A stretch of 64,000 nucleotides of DNA from Planctomycetota bacterium. GTDB taxonomy: Bacteria; Planctomycetota; Planctomycetia; Planctomycetales; Planctomycetaceae. Position numbers and translations under genes: made by a program. Location: assembly GCA_022600195.1 (NCBI GenBank), contig JAHZKX010000058.1:100615-164614 (forward strand). Direction: 5' to 3'. Below are positions 18,048-25,586 of this stretch, piece after piece; positions within the stretch are counted from its first letter, which is position 1, and each line of letters starts with the position of its first letter. The notes beneath the pieces were generated by a model. The model ran no database searches, was not told where the DNA came from, and saw only the letters and a list, made by a program, of their open reading frames with translations.

Positions 18048-19046
18048 TTACAAACCACTGGCGGGAATAGAAATCTCAGAGGTTTTACGTTTGGTTTGTT
18101 TCATAGTCGTAGTTGCTTTATTGGAGGGGATCACTTCTGAAGCAACGGGAGTTTCAATTGCGTCTATCCAGTTTTCGTTTTTGTAAGCACGATTTCCCTT
18201 AAAGTGCACAGTATTCAGACTACCCGCACGATAAATATCCATGCTTGATACCTGCTGACTTGGTAAAAAGCCCAGGATATTGGAAAGTGTCAGACGATCA
18301 CTGGAACGACCCGCCGATACGACTTCGGTATTCTCATTAGGATTACGCAACGCCATGCTTAATACACCATGGCCTTCCACTACTTTTAAAACTTTCCCCT
18401 GTTCAGGAGAGACTTCAAGCGTGATGGAATACTCTTCTGACTCACCACTGGATTTCCCGACAGTTTTATGTCCTGGAACAGCGATTTCACCGACGGCCAG
18501 AACACGAACTTTTTCCAGGAGGGTGATTGTTGTTTCCGGGATACCATCAGTGGCATGAGATCGAAACAGAACGTCAGCAATCGCGCCAGGGCGAGAGAAA
18601 CCGGCGACATTCCCAATTTTATGAATGGCTACTGTCACAGCCCTGTTACCTGGTTCCAGAACATCTGAAAGACCGGGTCCCATTCCATTTGCAAATAAAT
18701 CGACCGTGTGAAAAGGTTGCCCCGCTTTGATCGGACTCTTCAGCACACGTCCCGCAATATACTGAGTGGCCATAATCCTTTGCTTGCCCTTGGAATCGAA
18801 TTTCTTATCGATTGATTTAGGAGAAATTCTTAAGATGGCAATATCATCCAGCGATAATGTCTGCCCTGGAATCAAATCTCTTGATGCAATGGGTATTGTC
18901 ATCATCTTTGGCTTTGCAGGATCTTCTGCGATCACCGGTGCACTGGGCTTTTTATGCAGAAACTGTCGCACTGTATAAGCAGCACCTAAACCAAGTAGAA
19001 TTGCGAAAATCGCTGCGGTCATTGTTCCTGGACTGATTTTTGCCAC
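18048..19046 (-). CDS. cpaB: CpaB/RcpC-family Flp pilus assembly protein
   Basis: 332 residues from the GTG at 19046, preceded by GGGA 7 bases upstream. The upstream extension to 19097 has no ribosome-binding site and is not protein-like. The order is: a membrane anchor (TMTAAIFAILLGLGAAYTV, about residues 8-27), a SAF domain (about 47-110; IASRDLIPGQTLSLDDIAI, IKAGQPFHTVDL), and the RcpC-type domain (about 120-245; NRAVTVAIHKIGNVAGF, PGAIADVLF). The polar C-terminal tail is longer than in many relatives. CpaB lies in the periplasm and is thought to link the outer-membrane secretin to the assembly machine. No secretin gene is in the window. Confidence 0.92.
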   Translation of the reverse strand: MAKISPGTMTAAIFAILLGLGAAYTVRQFLHKKPSAPVIAEDPAKPKMMTIPIASRDLIPGQTLSLDDIAILRISPKSIDKKFDSKGKQRIMATQYIAGRVLKSPIKAGQPFHTVDLFANGMGPGLSDVLEPGNRAVTVAIHKIGNVAGFSRPGAIADVLFRSHATDGIPETTITLLEKVRVLAVGEIAVPGHKTVGKSSGESEEYSITLEVSPEQGKVLKVVEGHGVLSMALRNPNENTEVVSAGRSSDRLTLSNILGFLPSQQVSSMDIYRAGSLNTVHFKGNRAYKNENWIDAIETPVASEVIPSNKATTTMKQTKRKTSEISIPASGL

Positions 19047-19093
19047 GTTAACTTCCCTGAAATCTTCGAATATAAAAAATTGTCTTACCTTGC

Positions 19094-19108
19094 GCAAACA
19101 AAACGCCG
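19094..19108 (-). promoter_or_regulatory. Weak sigma-54-type promoter candidate for cpaB
   Basis: On the minus strand: CGGCGTTTTGTTTGC, that is GG-N10-GC with a perfect TTTGC at -12 but a poor -24 (CGGCGT for TGGCAC). Transcription would start about 36 bases before the GTG of cpaB. Chance is possible. Confidence 0.3.
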
Positions 19109-19162
19109 GTATTTACATTCAATTAATGTTTGATTAGTAGCAACCACTACTAAAATATCACT

Positions 19163-19456
19163 TTACTCACTCGACGCAGAAATCGTTAAATCAAGTCCCG
19201 CGGGTGCGTCACCAGCAGAATCTGTTAGAGAATTTGAATCGACATATTCACTCGTTACACCATTTACGGTGTAGCTATAAGATTGATCAAAACTCTCCAG
19301 AGCTACGGCCACATCACCATAATTCTGGACGATGTGATCTCTCAGAGTCGATATGCCTGGAATAATACCAATCACAAGAATGGTAACCATCAGGACAGTC
19401 GCAAAAGGAGAAACACTTCCCCTTTGGTCACTCCAAAATTGACGAGCAATTTGCAT
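19163..19456 (-). CDS. Pilin-like protein lacking the conserved glutamate
   Basis: 97 residues. The ATG at 19456 has AGGA 9 bases upstream. The N-terminus MQIARQFWSDQRG resembles those of the next two genes (FWNDEAG, FWNDENG). Where they have FVVSxEL, this protein has SVSPFATVL, without the Glu that pilins need at +5 for methylation and docking. A hydrophobic segment follows (MVTILVIGIIPGISTL), then the shared RDHIVQNYGDVAVALESFDQSYSYTVNG. The tail (about residues 65-97) is acidic and lacks the cysteine pair of its neighbours. It may be a minor or tip pilin, or a non-cleaved regulator. It has its own sigma-54-type promoter. Confidence 0.8.
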   Translation of the reverse strand: MQIARQFWSDQRGSVSPFATVLMVTILVIGIIPGISTLRDHIVQNYGDVAVALESFDQSYSYTVNGVTSEYVDSNSLTDSAGDAPAGLDLTISASSE

Positions 19457-19518
19457 CCCTAATGTTCCTGACTAAATCAACTCTTCAATGAGAAATTATT
19501 TCGAACACCATCATGAGA

Positions 19519-19534
19519 AGCATCTTACGTGCCA
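19519..19534 (-). promoter_or_regulatory. Probable sigma-54 (-24/-12) promoter
   Basis: On the minus strand: TGGCACGTAAGATGCT. The -24 box TGGCACG is perfect (19534-19528), followed by ATGC at -12, with GG-N10-GC spacing exact. The predicted start near 19508 gives a leader of about 50 bases before the ATG at 19456. It is the best RpoN match in the window. Confidence 0.75.
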
Positions 19535-19570
19535 AACAGTTCCCAGATGTCCATAAAAATGTAAAAGAGC

Positions 19571-19600
19571 CTGTTCCCGAGGGGGCGTCCTCGGGAACAG
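19571..19600 (-). terminator. Terminator after the second pilin-like gene
   Basis: Perfect 11-bp arms CTGTTCCCGAG (19571-19581) and CTCGGGAACAG (19590-19600) around an 8-base loop, 30 bases after the stop at 19630. The downstream minus-strand sequence has only a short T-run (CTCTTTTAC), so termination may be partial. Confidence 0.65.
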
Positions 19601-19629
19601 ATTCTGAATTACTCAAGCTACGCTAGAAG

Positions 19630-19956
19630 TTAACCTTCTGCCGAAGCTGGAATCGTAACACTGATACAGGCTGGCTCAGCAGCAACATTATCTGTGGCAG
19701 CATCACAGAAATCGAGCAGGTCGATGTAGATCGAACCAGCTGTACTCGATGTATGCCCAGTTACACCTGAAAAGCTGTAACTCTGATTGATGTTTGAGAT
19801 AGCTAAAGCAAGGTCACCCAGTTCCTGAACAACTTGATCACGAACGGTGGCCAATCCGACGACAACACCCAAAACGAGGATTGTGCCGATTAACACGAGT
19901 TCTGACGAGACAACAAAACCTGCCTCATCATTCCAAAAATTAGTAAGCATGTTCAT
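19630..19956 (-). CDS. Pilin-like protein with C-terminal cysteine pair (paralogue A)
   Basis: 108 residues; the ATG at 19956 has AAGGAG 5 bases upstream. The leader MNMLTNFWNDEAG is followed by FVVSSELVLIGTILVLGVVVGLATV, a type IV pilin-like helix. If the Gly is -1, the Glu falls at +6, not +5. The shared block RDQVVQELGDLALAISNINQSYSFSG is followed by TGHTSSTAGS and an acidic C-terminus with two cysteines (DFCDAATDN...EPACISV) that could form a disulfide loop. It is close to the 20114-20434 protein throughout, consistent with tandem duplication. At roughly 10 kDa it is longer than classical Flp. Probably a major surface pilin. Confidence 0.85.
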   Translation of the reverse strand: MNMLTNFWNDEAGFVVSSELVLIGTILVLGVVVGLATVRDQVVQELGDLALAISNINQSYSFSGVTGHTSSTAGSIYIDLLDFCDAATDNVAAEPACISVTIPASAEG

Positions 19957-20045
19957 CCTAACTCCTTATTGATTATGTGAGCCGTTAAAACAGCTCCTTT
20001 GAACATTATGATTGAAAAATTAAACAATAATCACTGGAAACGGTT

Positions 20046-20063
20046 CTCATCCTCAAAGTGCCA
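20046..20063 (-). promoter_or_regulatory. Partial sigma-54-like element
   Basis: The minus strand carries TTGGCAC, a perfect -24 box, 100 bases before the ATG at 19956. Ten bases after GG the sequence is AT instead of GC, so the -12 element is not satisfied. It may be a decayed or variant promoter. Confidence 0.25.
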
Positions 20064-20113
20064 AATTTCACTAACACCAGGTTGAGAACTCACCCAAAAA
20101 CCGATATCGAAAC

Positions 20114-20434
20114 TTAACCTTCAGGTTCAGCGACTACGACAGCGATACAGTGCGCAAAATCACCTGCATTATCTGGTCCGTCACAGAAGTCTAAAAGGTC
20201 GATAAAGATAGACCCTGCTGTGCTTGATGAGTGCCCTGTGATTCCAGAGAAAGAATAGCTCTGGTTGCTGTTTGCGAATGCAGCGGCAACGTCTGCCAAT
20301 TCTGCGATTACCTGATCACGAAGTGTAGTTAACCCGACAATCATACCGAGAACCAACACAGTAGCGATCAGCACTAGTTCTGTTGAAACGACGAAACCAT
20401 TTTCATCATTCCAAAACTGCTGAAACATCTTCAT
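20114..20434 (-). CDS. Pilin-like protein with C-terminal cysteine pair (paralogue B)
   Basis: 106 residues from the ATG at 20434, which has GGAG 5 bases upstream and aligns with the start of paralogue A (MKMFQQFWNDENG against MNMLTNFWNDEAG). The ATG at 20449 would put the ribosome-binding site inside the gene. After Gly comes FVVSTELVLIATVLVLGMIVGLTTL, then RDQVIAELADVAAAFANSNQSYSFSG and TGHSSSTAGS. The end is acidic with a cysteine pair (DFCDGPDN...FAHCIAV). Glu is again at +6. It is the first gene of the pilus block and has its own sigma-54-type promoter and a leader hairpin. Confidence 0.85.
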   Translation of the reverse strand: MKMFQQFWNDENGFVVSTELVLIATVLVLGMIVGLTTLRDQVIAELADVAAAFANSNQSYSFSGITGHSSSTAGSIFIDLLDFCDGPDNAGDFAHCIAVVVAEPEG

Positions 20435-20520
20435 TCGTACTCCTAACATTAATCAGATGGTTAATGTTTGCTGAATGCACCACATGAACATGTAGTTATT
20501 AACATTCGAGCAACTCTAAC

Positions 20521-20545
20521 GCGTCTGCTTACGCCCAGCGCAGAC
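20521..20545 (-). other. Stem-loop at the predicted 5' end of the pilin B transcript
   Basis: CGTCTGC (20521-20527) and GCAGACG (20539-20545) pair around an 11-base loop. The predicted start from the 20558-20573 promoter is about 20547, so the hairpin would sit at the very 5' end of the mRNA, where it could protect an abundant message from decay. Confidence 0.4.
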
Positions 20546-20557
20546 GTTCCAAATTAA

Positions 20558-20573
20558 CAGCAGACGATGTGCC
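20558..20573 (-). promoter_or_regulatory. Probable sigma-54 (-24/-12) promoter of pilin paralogue B
   Basis: On the minus strand: TGGCACATCGTCTGCT. TGGCAC is perfect, and GG-N10-GC spacing is exact with CTGC at -12. The leader to the ATG at 20434 would be about 113 bases and starts with a hairpin. Confidence 0.7.
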
Positions 20574-20882
20574 ATTTTGACCCACAATGCATATTTTTCG
20601 CAATTTCACTCTATAATGAACTTTATGAGCAATAGGGCTAAGAGAAATTTGCGTTACAGTCCCTAAAATCAGTAGCAATCGGCTAATAGGTATGATTCGA
20701 GCAAAATTGAGCCGCCCGCAACTCAAAGCAGGGCGATCGCAGACCCTGTATCCAATGGTTAACACTTTGAACACGCATGTAACCTTCGGTGCACAACCTG
20801 ATTGACATGTTGAAAGCAGCCAGATGTAATCGGATGAGTATCACGATTTTGAGCAAATCGTCTTCAGCTCACTGCAACAGTA

Positions 20883-22073
20883 TTATTGGTCCTGCTGAGA
20901 TATGTCGACCTGAGAGGGAAATTTCCCTCTCCATAACGCAAGGGCGCGCCCTGCGTGAGATAAAAATGTGTAGCTGCTTTTTATCTCTGATTCAGGCATC
21001 GCTTTGATACTGTTGACAAGCCAATGTCCCGCTTTCTTAAGCGTTTCCTCAGGTGGTTGAACCTCTTCTGGTGCCAACGCCCACCACTCCATCGCATGCC
21101 CCGTTGCTAAAATCCGCCGCGCGCGAGGAGTAAATGATTTTTCAGATGACAATTCCAGCTTTCTGCCATCCCAATTCTTATCCCAATATCCCTCTTTCGC
21201 CTGAGTTTTTACAAGCAAAGCTGTGATGTTTTTCAAATACAGTATAATCTTTTCTCGCCCTTGATCTGTCAGAATGGGGGCTTGTTCATCAACCCTTAAC
21301 AGCATGACCAAAGCGTGCAATCGATGTTTTCCATAACAAACCCCTTTTGTGGGCTGTTGGCGCATTATCCGCTCTGCAATGAGATCAAAATTAACGAGTT
21401 GTCCTTCGGTTGTCATCCAATCTTGAGGGGACTGAAGATACAGGGCAAATACAAGAGTGGACCACTCATATTCCAACTGATTCAAACTGAATGAGCTTAA
21501 AGTTTCCTGAATCATCGCCGCCAGGGTCGTTTCCCCATTTGGTGTGACAACAGGGTAGTCGGCAGGGGTCCCCACTTCAGCAAGAGTTGCTAAAGTATGA
21601 TCTTCATGACTCGAACTTGCCAATCCGTCCTGAACGCGTGGCTTGATTCCATATTGATTTTGAACGAGCAGAGGTTTGGATTTCTCCCCCCATACCTGGT
21701 TAAAACTACGATGGTCCAGCAGAATATCACGCATTTCAATCCCTGAAAGAGATTTTGGATCGTCAAAGGTCGCCTCAATCCCCCAGAATCGTAGTGCATG
21801 ATCCACGTGATTAATACGAGGTGTTGTCCCCCTGAACTGAGGACGCAAACGATAAAGTACACCTGCGAGATCTTCATCCGAAACGATGCTGGGACGATCA
21901 TAAAGCGGAGTCACTTTAAGAGGATTCAATCGTATTTGCGGTAATTGCTTCTGTTCTTCCCATGAATGAAATCGAACTGCCCCCCAGCCAATGGCTGCAC
22001 TGACCAATAGAATATGGAACCCGAGATAACAGGCAACACTCAATTTTTTTCGAAACGGTGTCTTGGTCTGCAT
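20883..22073 (-). CDS. Single-pass membrane protein with alpha-toroid-like domain, function unknown
   Basis: 396 residues. One membrane segment near the N-terminus (ACYLGFHILLVSAAIGWGAV) leaves the rest outside. The C-terminal half is helical, with short His/Trp patterns (VCYGKHRLHALVMLLRVD, AKEGYWDKNWDGRKL, LATGHAMEWWALAP, LKKAGHWLVNSI). These are reminiscent of the repeated helical hairpins of terpenoid-cyclase or prenyltransferase toroids, but I cannot assign a family. Its ATG overlaps the stop of the upstream gene (TAATG), so the two are translationally coupled and probably act together. Pilin paralogue B lies downstream on the same strand. Confidence 0.7.
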   Translation of the reverse strand: MQTKTPFRKKLSVACYLGFHILLVSAAIGWGAVRFHSWEEQKQLPQIRLNPLKVTPLYDRPSIVSDEDLAGVLYRLRPQFRGTTPRINHVDHALRFWGIEATFDDPKSLSGIEMRDILLDHRSFNQVWGEKSKPLLVQNQYGIKPRVQDGLASSSHEDHTLATLAEVGTPADYPVVTPNGETTLAAMIQETLSSFSLNQLEYEWSTLVFALYLQSPQDWMTTEGQLVNFDLIAERIMRQQPTKGVCYGKHRLHALVMLLRVDEQAPILTDQGREKIILYLKNITALLVKTQAKEGYWDKNWDGRKLELSSEKSFTPRARRILATGHAMEWWALAPEEVQPPEETLKKAGHWLVNSIKAMPESEIKSSYTFLSHAGRALALWRGKFPSQVDISQQDQ

Positions 22074-23818
22074 TAGGGCTGTACCTCGCTCTCTGATTTG
22101 TCAGCCGCAGTTTTATTACTGTCTTGTTTCTCTTTCACAGCTGAAATCAGCTTAGGTTCGCGAGTCACGACTATTCCGAGATCATCTTCATAAACTATTT
22201 CAAATCCTTTTAATCTGCGAACTTGTTCGTCCAGTTTGACCTGTTTTTCTTTATGAACAATAAACGTGGAAACGTTATACTTTTCTGCCGCCGACTGCCA
22301 TCCCCGATTCGCTCTTGCGATTCCCAGGTAATCCTTCCAGACACGGGGAGGTGATAAATGCACAGCATTCGTCGTCATAAAAACATTCATTCCAGGCGGG
22401 CCATCCCAAACCAACCAGTCGCCCCACCATTGAGGATTCCAAACCTGCCCCTGAGGAGGGTGTAACTTTAAAAATTCTGTTAACTTTCGAGGCGTTCCCT
22501 GGCTATAAATTTTGTCTATTTTGCGAGGCGTGCCACCGAAAAGGGGAGTTGCGATATTGGAAAAAGCAAAACCAAACCAAATAATCAAGACACAAAATGC
22601 TGTAATTACAGGCGATTTTTTAGCCCAAAACGACATTTTTTCCGATGTTCCCGTAGCCTGGCTTTGCCCTTGCTGTCTCTTTCCAGGCATGACATTCGCC
22701 AAATGGGGAACCATGGCATAGACAAAAACTACCGAAAACCAACCAATCATCCGGACGCCAATAATCACTGCCAATGAGAGCAGCCCGACACGCAACACAT
22801 CTGCTGTTCGGATTGCTTCCCGGCTACGCCGAAAAAGACCCAGCATCAATACCCATGAGGCGCAGAACCAGATTCCTTCCGCATCCCGAAACTCAAGAGG
22901 TTCCCACTCCAAAACATCTTTTAAGTTCGGATTTCGTGGAAATGTGAGAGAGTTGATAAACAAATCAATGTGATAGGGATTGAGCAGAGCCCCACAGACA
23001 GACAACTCAGTGACCACTAGCCAGCGCCTGACCCATTTGTCACTACAGATTTCAATCAGACTGCGTGTTCGCCAGCCAACTTCGATGACCCTTCCCAGGA
23101 ATTGCAGACCCAGTATTGCCAGTCCCACAACAAAAGATCCATGTAGATTCGCCCATGCCAGAAAAATCAATGGGATACCGAAATATAATGAAATTAACAA
23201 CGTTTTTGGTATTTTTTGAGTTTGCTTGAGGGAGTGATCGAGATCGTCTTCAGGCAGTAAATTTGATTTGATGGAATCGTATTTTTCCGACCAGGCCATG
23301 ATAACGAGTAAAATCGCCACACATAAAGTTCCAAATATTTCCGGCCTGATGATCGCAATCCGACTCGAAGCGATGACCACAAGCAGAAATGAGGCTAATG
23401 TACTCACACCAACTCTGCCGGATTTCAGATAGAAGGCGAACCAGAACAGAACATGCGTCGTGAATACAGTCAACGCAAAAATATGTGATAAACCTCGCAC
23501 TCCCCAAACGCCATTGATTTTGGCAAAAATAATCTGTGAGAGCCAGGCGGCATCGATGCAGCGGACCCCTTCTGCGAGGGAGAGAAAAGGATCGTATTGT
23601 GGCAAAGACTGATTCGCTAAAATCCAATCCCCATAGGAAACATGTCCCCAGATGTCCGAGTAAAAAATGTGGACATTGCCAAAATAGAAAAACATTGTCG
23701 CAAACCACAGACATGTGATTAATTGCGGCCAGCCCATTGAAAGCAGTTCGCGATGCGAACGCTTCACTTTCACCGAAGTCAAAGATTGTACTGAACCAGG
23801 ATGGGAATCCACCGACAT
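22073..23818 (-). CDS. Polytopic membrane protein, glycosyltransferase-like (GT-C style)
   Basis: About 581 residues. The ATG at 23818 has GGAAGG 4 bases upstream; a GTG at 23830 is less likely. There are roughly ten hydrophobic segments. After the first comes an acidic extracytoplasmic loop (FYSDIWGHVSYGDWIL) of the kind seen in GT-C transferases, whose first loop holds the catalytic acid. The C-terminal soluble part (GQVWNPQWWGDWLVWDGPP, ANRGWQSAAEKYNVSTFIVHKE) resembles the ends of planctomycete membrane proteins annotated as glycosyltransferases. The reaction and donor are unknown. Its stop overlaps the start of the 20883-22073 gene. Pilin glycosylation is possible from position only. Confidence 0.7.
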   Translation of the reverse strand: MSVDSHPGSVQSLTSVKVKRSHRELLSMGWPQLITCLWFATMFFYFGNVHIFYSDIWGHVSYGDWILANQSLPQYDPFLSLAEGVRCIDAAWLSQIIFAKINGVWGVRGLSHIFALTVFTTHVLFWFAFYLKSGRVGVSTLASFLLVVIASSRIAIIRPEIFGTLCVAILLVIMAWSEKYDSIKSNLLPEDDLDHSLKQTQKIPKTLLISLYFGIPLIFLAWANLHGSFVVGLAILGLQFLGRVIEVGWRTRSLIEICSDKWVRRWLVVTELSVCGALLNPYHIDLFINSLTFPRNPNLKDVLEWEPLEFRDAEGIWFCASWVLMLGLFRRSREAIRTADVLRVGLLSLAVIIGVRMIGWFSVVFVYAMVPHLANVMPGKRQQGQSQATGTSEKMSFWAKKSPVITAFCVLIIWFGFAFSNIATPLFGGTPRKIDKIYSQGTPRKLTEFLKLHPPQGQVWNPQWWGDWLVWDGPPGMNVFMTTNAVHLSPPRVWKDYLGIARANRGWQSAAEKYNVSTFIVHKEKQVKLDEQVRRLKGFEIVYEDDLGIVVTREPKLISAVKEKQDSNKTAADKSESEVQP

Positions 23819-24149
23819 AACACCTTCCACTCATAAAACGGACGTAACCTCTTATGCTACGTCAAAAATCCAGACTTTTTCTGGCCCATTTGAAAAGATT
23901 CAGGAGTAGTCCCGCAAACAATGTTCCAAAGAGACTCGGCTCAAATGTATAGAAGAGCGGACGGCGATGGCACAGCTAAATAAACTGATCAATCTGTAAA
24001 GAAGGATGTTTTAAACGGGATACATAGCATCAGAAAGTATTTCGCCTTCAAATTCCACTAGTCTGAGTCCCGGTTTACTGTGGCGTCTCCGAGGCCTTTT
24101 GAAGCAAGTCTCATAGAATGAAAGACGCTATAATGAAATAGGATGCGCT
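23819..24149. other. Gene-free stretch
   Basis: 331 bases upstream of the membrane-protein pair and downstream of the HAD gene. I see no open frame, strong hairpin or clear promoter. Confidence 0.4.
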
Positions 24150-24755
24150 TTAGATCTGAATTCCACGAAATGCCAATTGGCCAATCAGGGATGCGGTATC
24201 GGTAAAAACTTCTGCCTGAATTTTCAGTTTTCTGGCTTCGCAGATATATTCGGGGATATCATCTGTATAAAACGCCTCTTCCGGAGCGCACTGAATCTTT
24301 TCCAAGGCATACTGAAAAATTTCTGGCTCTGGTTTGATGGCGCCTGCTGCATAGGATGTCGCATAATCATCAAAACGCTGGAGTACATCGTATTGATTCC
24401 AGATGAATTCAAAATGTGAAACGCAGGTGTTAGACAATAAGACCAATCGATAACCGCTGGACTTTAAAGAATCCAACACCGGAAGAATGGAAGTGTTCAG
24501 ATCAAAAATATCAGAACCGGCGACGACTAACGCTTCGTAATCGACCGATTGGTCTACTGCTTGTTCAAACCTCTGATGAAACTGAGCGGGAGTTAAGTTT
24601 CCCCGTTCGTACTCCCACTGCATTCCGGATTCGATCAGAAGAGCCCGAATTTCACTAGGCGATCGACCACAGAGAAGCCCCATTTGTTCACACATTTTAT
24701 CATGTGAAAAAAATGCCAGAACATTCCCCATATCAAATAGAAAGGTGCGTATCAA
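24150..24755 (-). CDS. HAD-superfamily hydrolase (HAD-IA type)
   Basis: 201 residues from a TTG at 24755, with GAGGGA about 8 bases upstream. Motif I is FLFDMGNVL, in which the usual second Asp (DxD) is replaced by Asn, as is normal for the YihX/epoxide-hydrolase-like HAD group. Motif II is LVLLSNTC. Motif III Lys lies in AAGAIKPEPEIF, and motif IV is AFYTDDIPEYI. Residues about 15-90 form the helical cap. Related proteins dephosphorylate small sugar phosphates. It is monocistronic. Confidence 0.88.
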   Translation of the reverse strand: MIRTFLFDMGNVLAFFSHDKMCEQMGLLCGRSPSEIRALLIESGMQWEYERGNLTPAQFHQRFEQAVDQSVDYEALVVAGSDIFDLNTSILPVLDSLKSSGYRLVLLSNTCVSHFEFIWNQYDVLQRFDDYATSYAAGAIKPEPEIFQYALEKIQCAPEEAFYTDDIPEYICEARKLKIQAEVFTDTASLIGQLAFRGIQI

Positions 24756-25075
24756 AATTCAGGTCCCTCAGAAATCAGCTATTTGTTCTTTTCATCTGGA
24801 TCATCCAAGTTGTATGCGACAATGTTCATGATCACAAGTGACTTTAATCCTCGTTGAATTGAATTTTTTTCCCTCAAACACGCATAATTACGCTGATCGG
24901 GAACAGAAGAATACACCTCTTATTGACGATAGATGAAAATTTTCTTAAATTGCCTCTAGATAAGAACTTGATGAGAGCTAGTTCCTAGCGCAGTTCTTAT
25001 CACATTGCGTTCAGGTTTGCCCAGTGTTTCTGAGCTCGTTATCAATCCTGACTGCTTAGTCTGTGGAGAGAATCG
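24756..25075. other. Intergenic region upstream of the ACT-domain gene
   Basis: 320 bases between divergent genes. Its only notable element is the nested inverted repeat at 24959-25001. Confidence 0.5.
24959..25001 (+). repeat. Nested inverted repeat upstream of the ACT-domain gene
   Basis: GATAAGAACT (24959-24968) and AGTTCTTATC (24992-25001) are perfect 10-base arms. Inside them GCTAG-TTC-CTAGC forms a second perfect hairpin. There is no T-run. It lies 75 bases before the ATG at 25076, so it could be a leader structure or an operator. Confidence 0.5.
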
Positions 25076-25573
25076 ATGGATTTTGAAGATCAATCTTCCT
25101 ACCCCTCAGGGGAACAAGGCAAAGAATGGCCCTGCCTGCGTCAATTTTGTGTGTTTATGGAAAACCGGGTCGGTTATCTAAATCAACTCTTAAAACTGCT
25201 TGAAAAATTTGATCTCAGGATCATCGCTTTGAGTACCGTTGACTCAGTGGATGTGGCGATGAGCCGTATTGTCCTCGATAATTACGAGCGGGCTCGTGAA
25301 ATTTTTGAATTGTCGAATTACACATTCTTCGAAAAAGATTTGATCGGTGTCGAACTGCCTGATGACACTCAGCCTTATATGAAAATTTGTCTCGCATTAC
25401 TACAGGCAGAGGTGAATATCGATTACACTTACCCACTCCTATACCGGAGACATGGCAGAGGCGCCATTGCACTTTGTGTGGATGATATCGATCTCGGAAT
25501 CAGAATCCTTACAGAGCAGGGACATCGAATCATTACCGAAAAAGACCTCAAAGACGATGACGAGTATCTGTAG
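25076..25573 (+). CDS. Tandem ACT-domain protein
   Basis: 165 residues. The first ACT-like domain (about residues 22-85) starts [40 protein letters not shown], with the Gly and hydrophobic pattern of amino-acid-binding ACT domains. The second (about 92-160) reads [38 protein letters not shown]. There is no catalytic domain. Double-ACT proteins of this kind are commonly small-molecule sensors related to acetolactate synthase regulators. Target and ligand are unknown. The gene converges on the Gfo/Idh gene with 13 bp between stops. Confidence 0.8.
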   Translation: MDFEDQSSYPSGEQGKEWPCLRQFCVFMENRVGYLNQLLKLLEKFDLRIIALSTVDSVDVAMSRIVLDNYERAREIFELSNYTFFEKDLIGVELPDDTQPYMKICLALLQAEVNIDYTYPLLYRRHGRGAIALCVDDIDLGIRILTEQGHRIITEKDLKDDDEYL

Positions 25574-25586
25574 CGGAATGAACAGA

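Larger units (their letters stand above)
20435..20882. other. Regulatory gap upstream of the pilin-like genes
   Basis: About 450 bases between the membrane-protein pair and pilin paralogue B. It holds the sigma-54-type promoter at 20558-20573 and the leader hairpin at 20521-20545. A further perfect 7-bp hairpin (ACGATTT / AAATCGT, 20843-20861) lies just after the stop of the upstream gene but has no T-run. The remaining sequence is the expected place for activator binding sites upstream of the promoter. Confidence 0.5.

Noticed and set aside
23250..23834. 194-codon minus-strand frame overlapping the polytopic membrane protein
   Set aside because: Out-of-frame shadow of the 581-residue membrane protein; Cys/Arg/Trp-rich with no domain.
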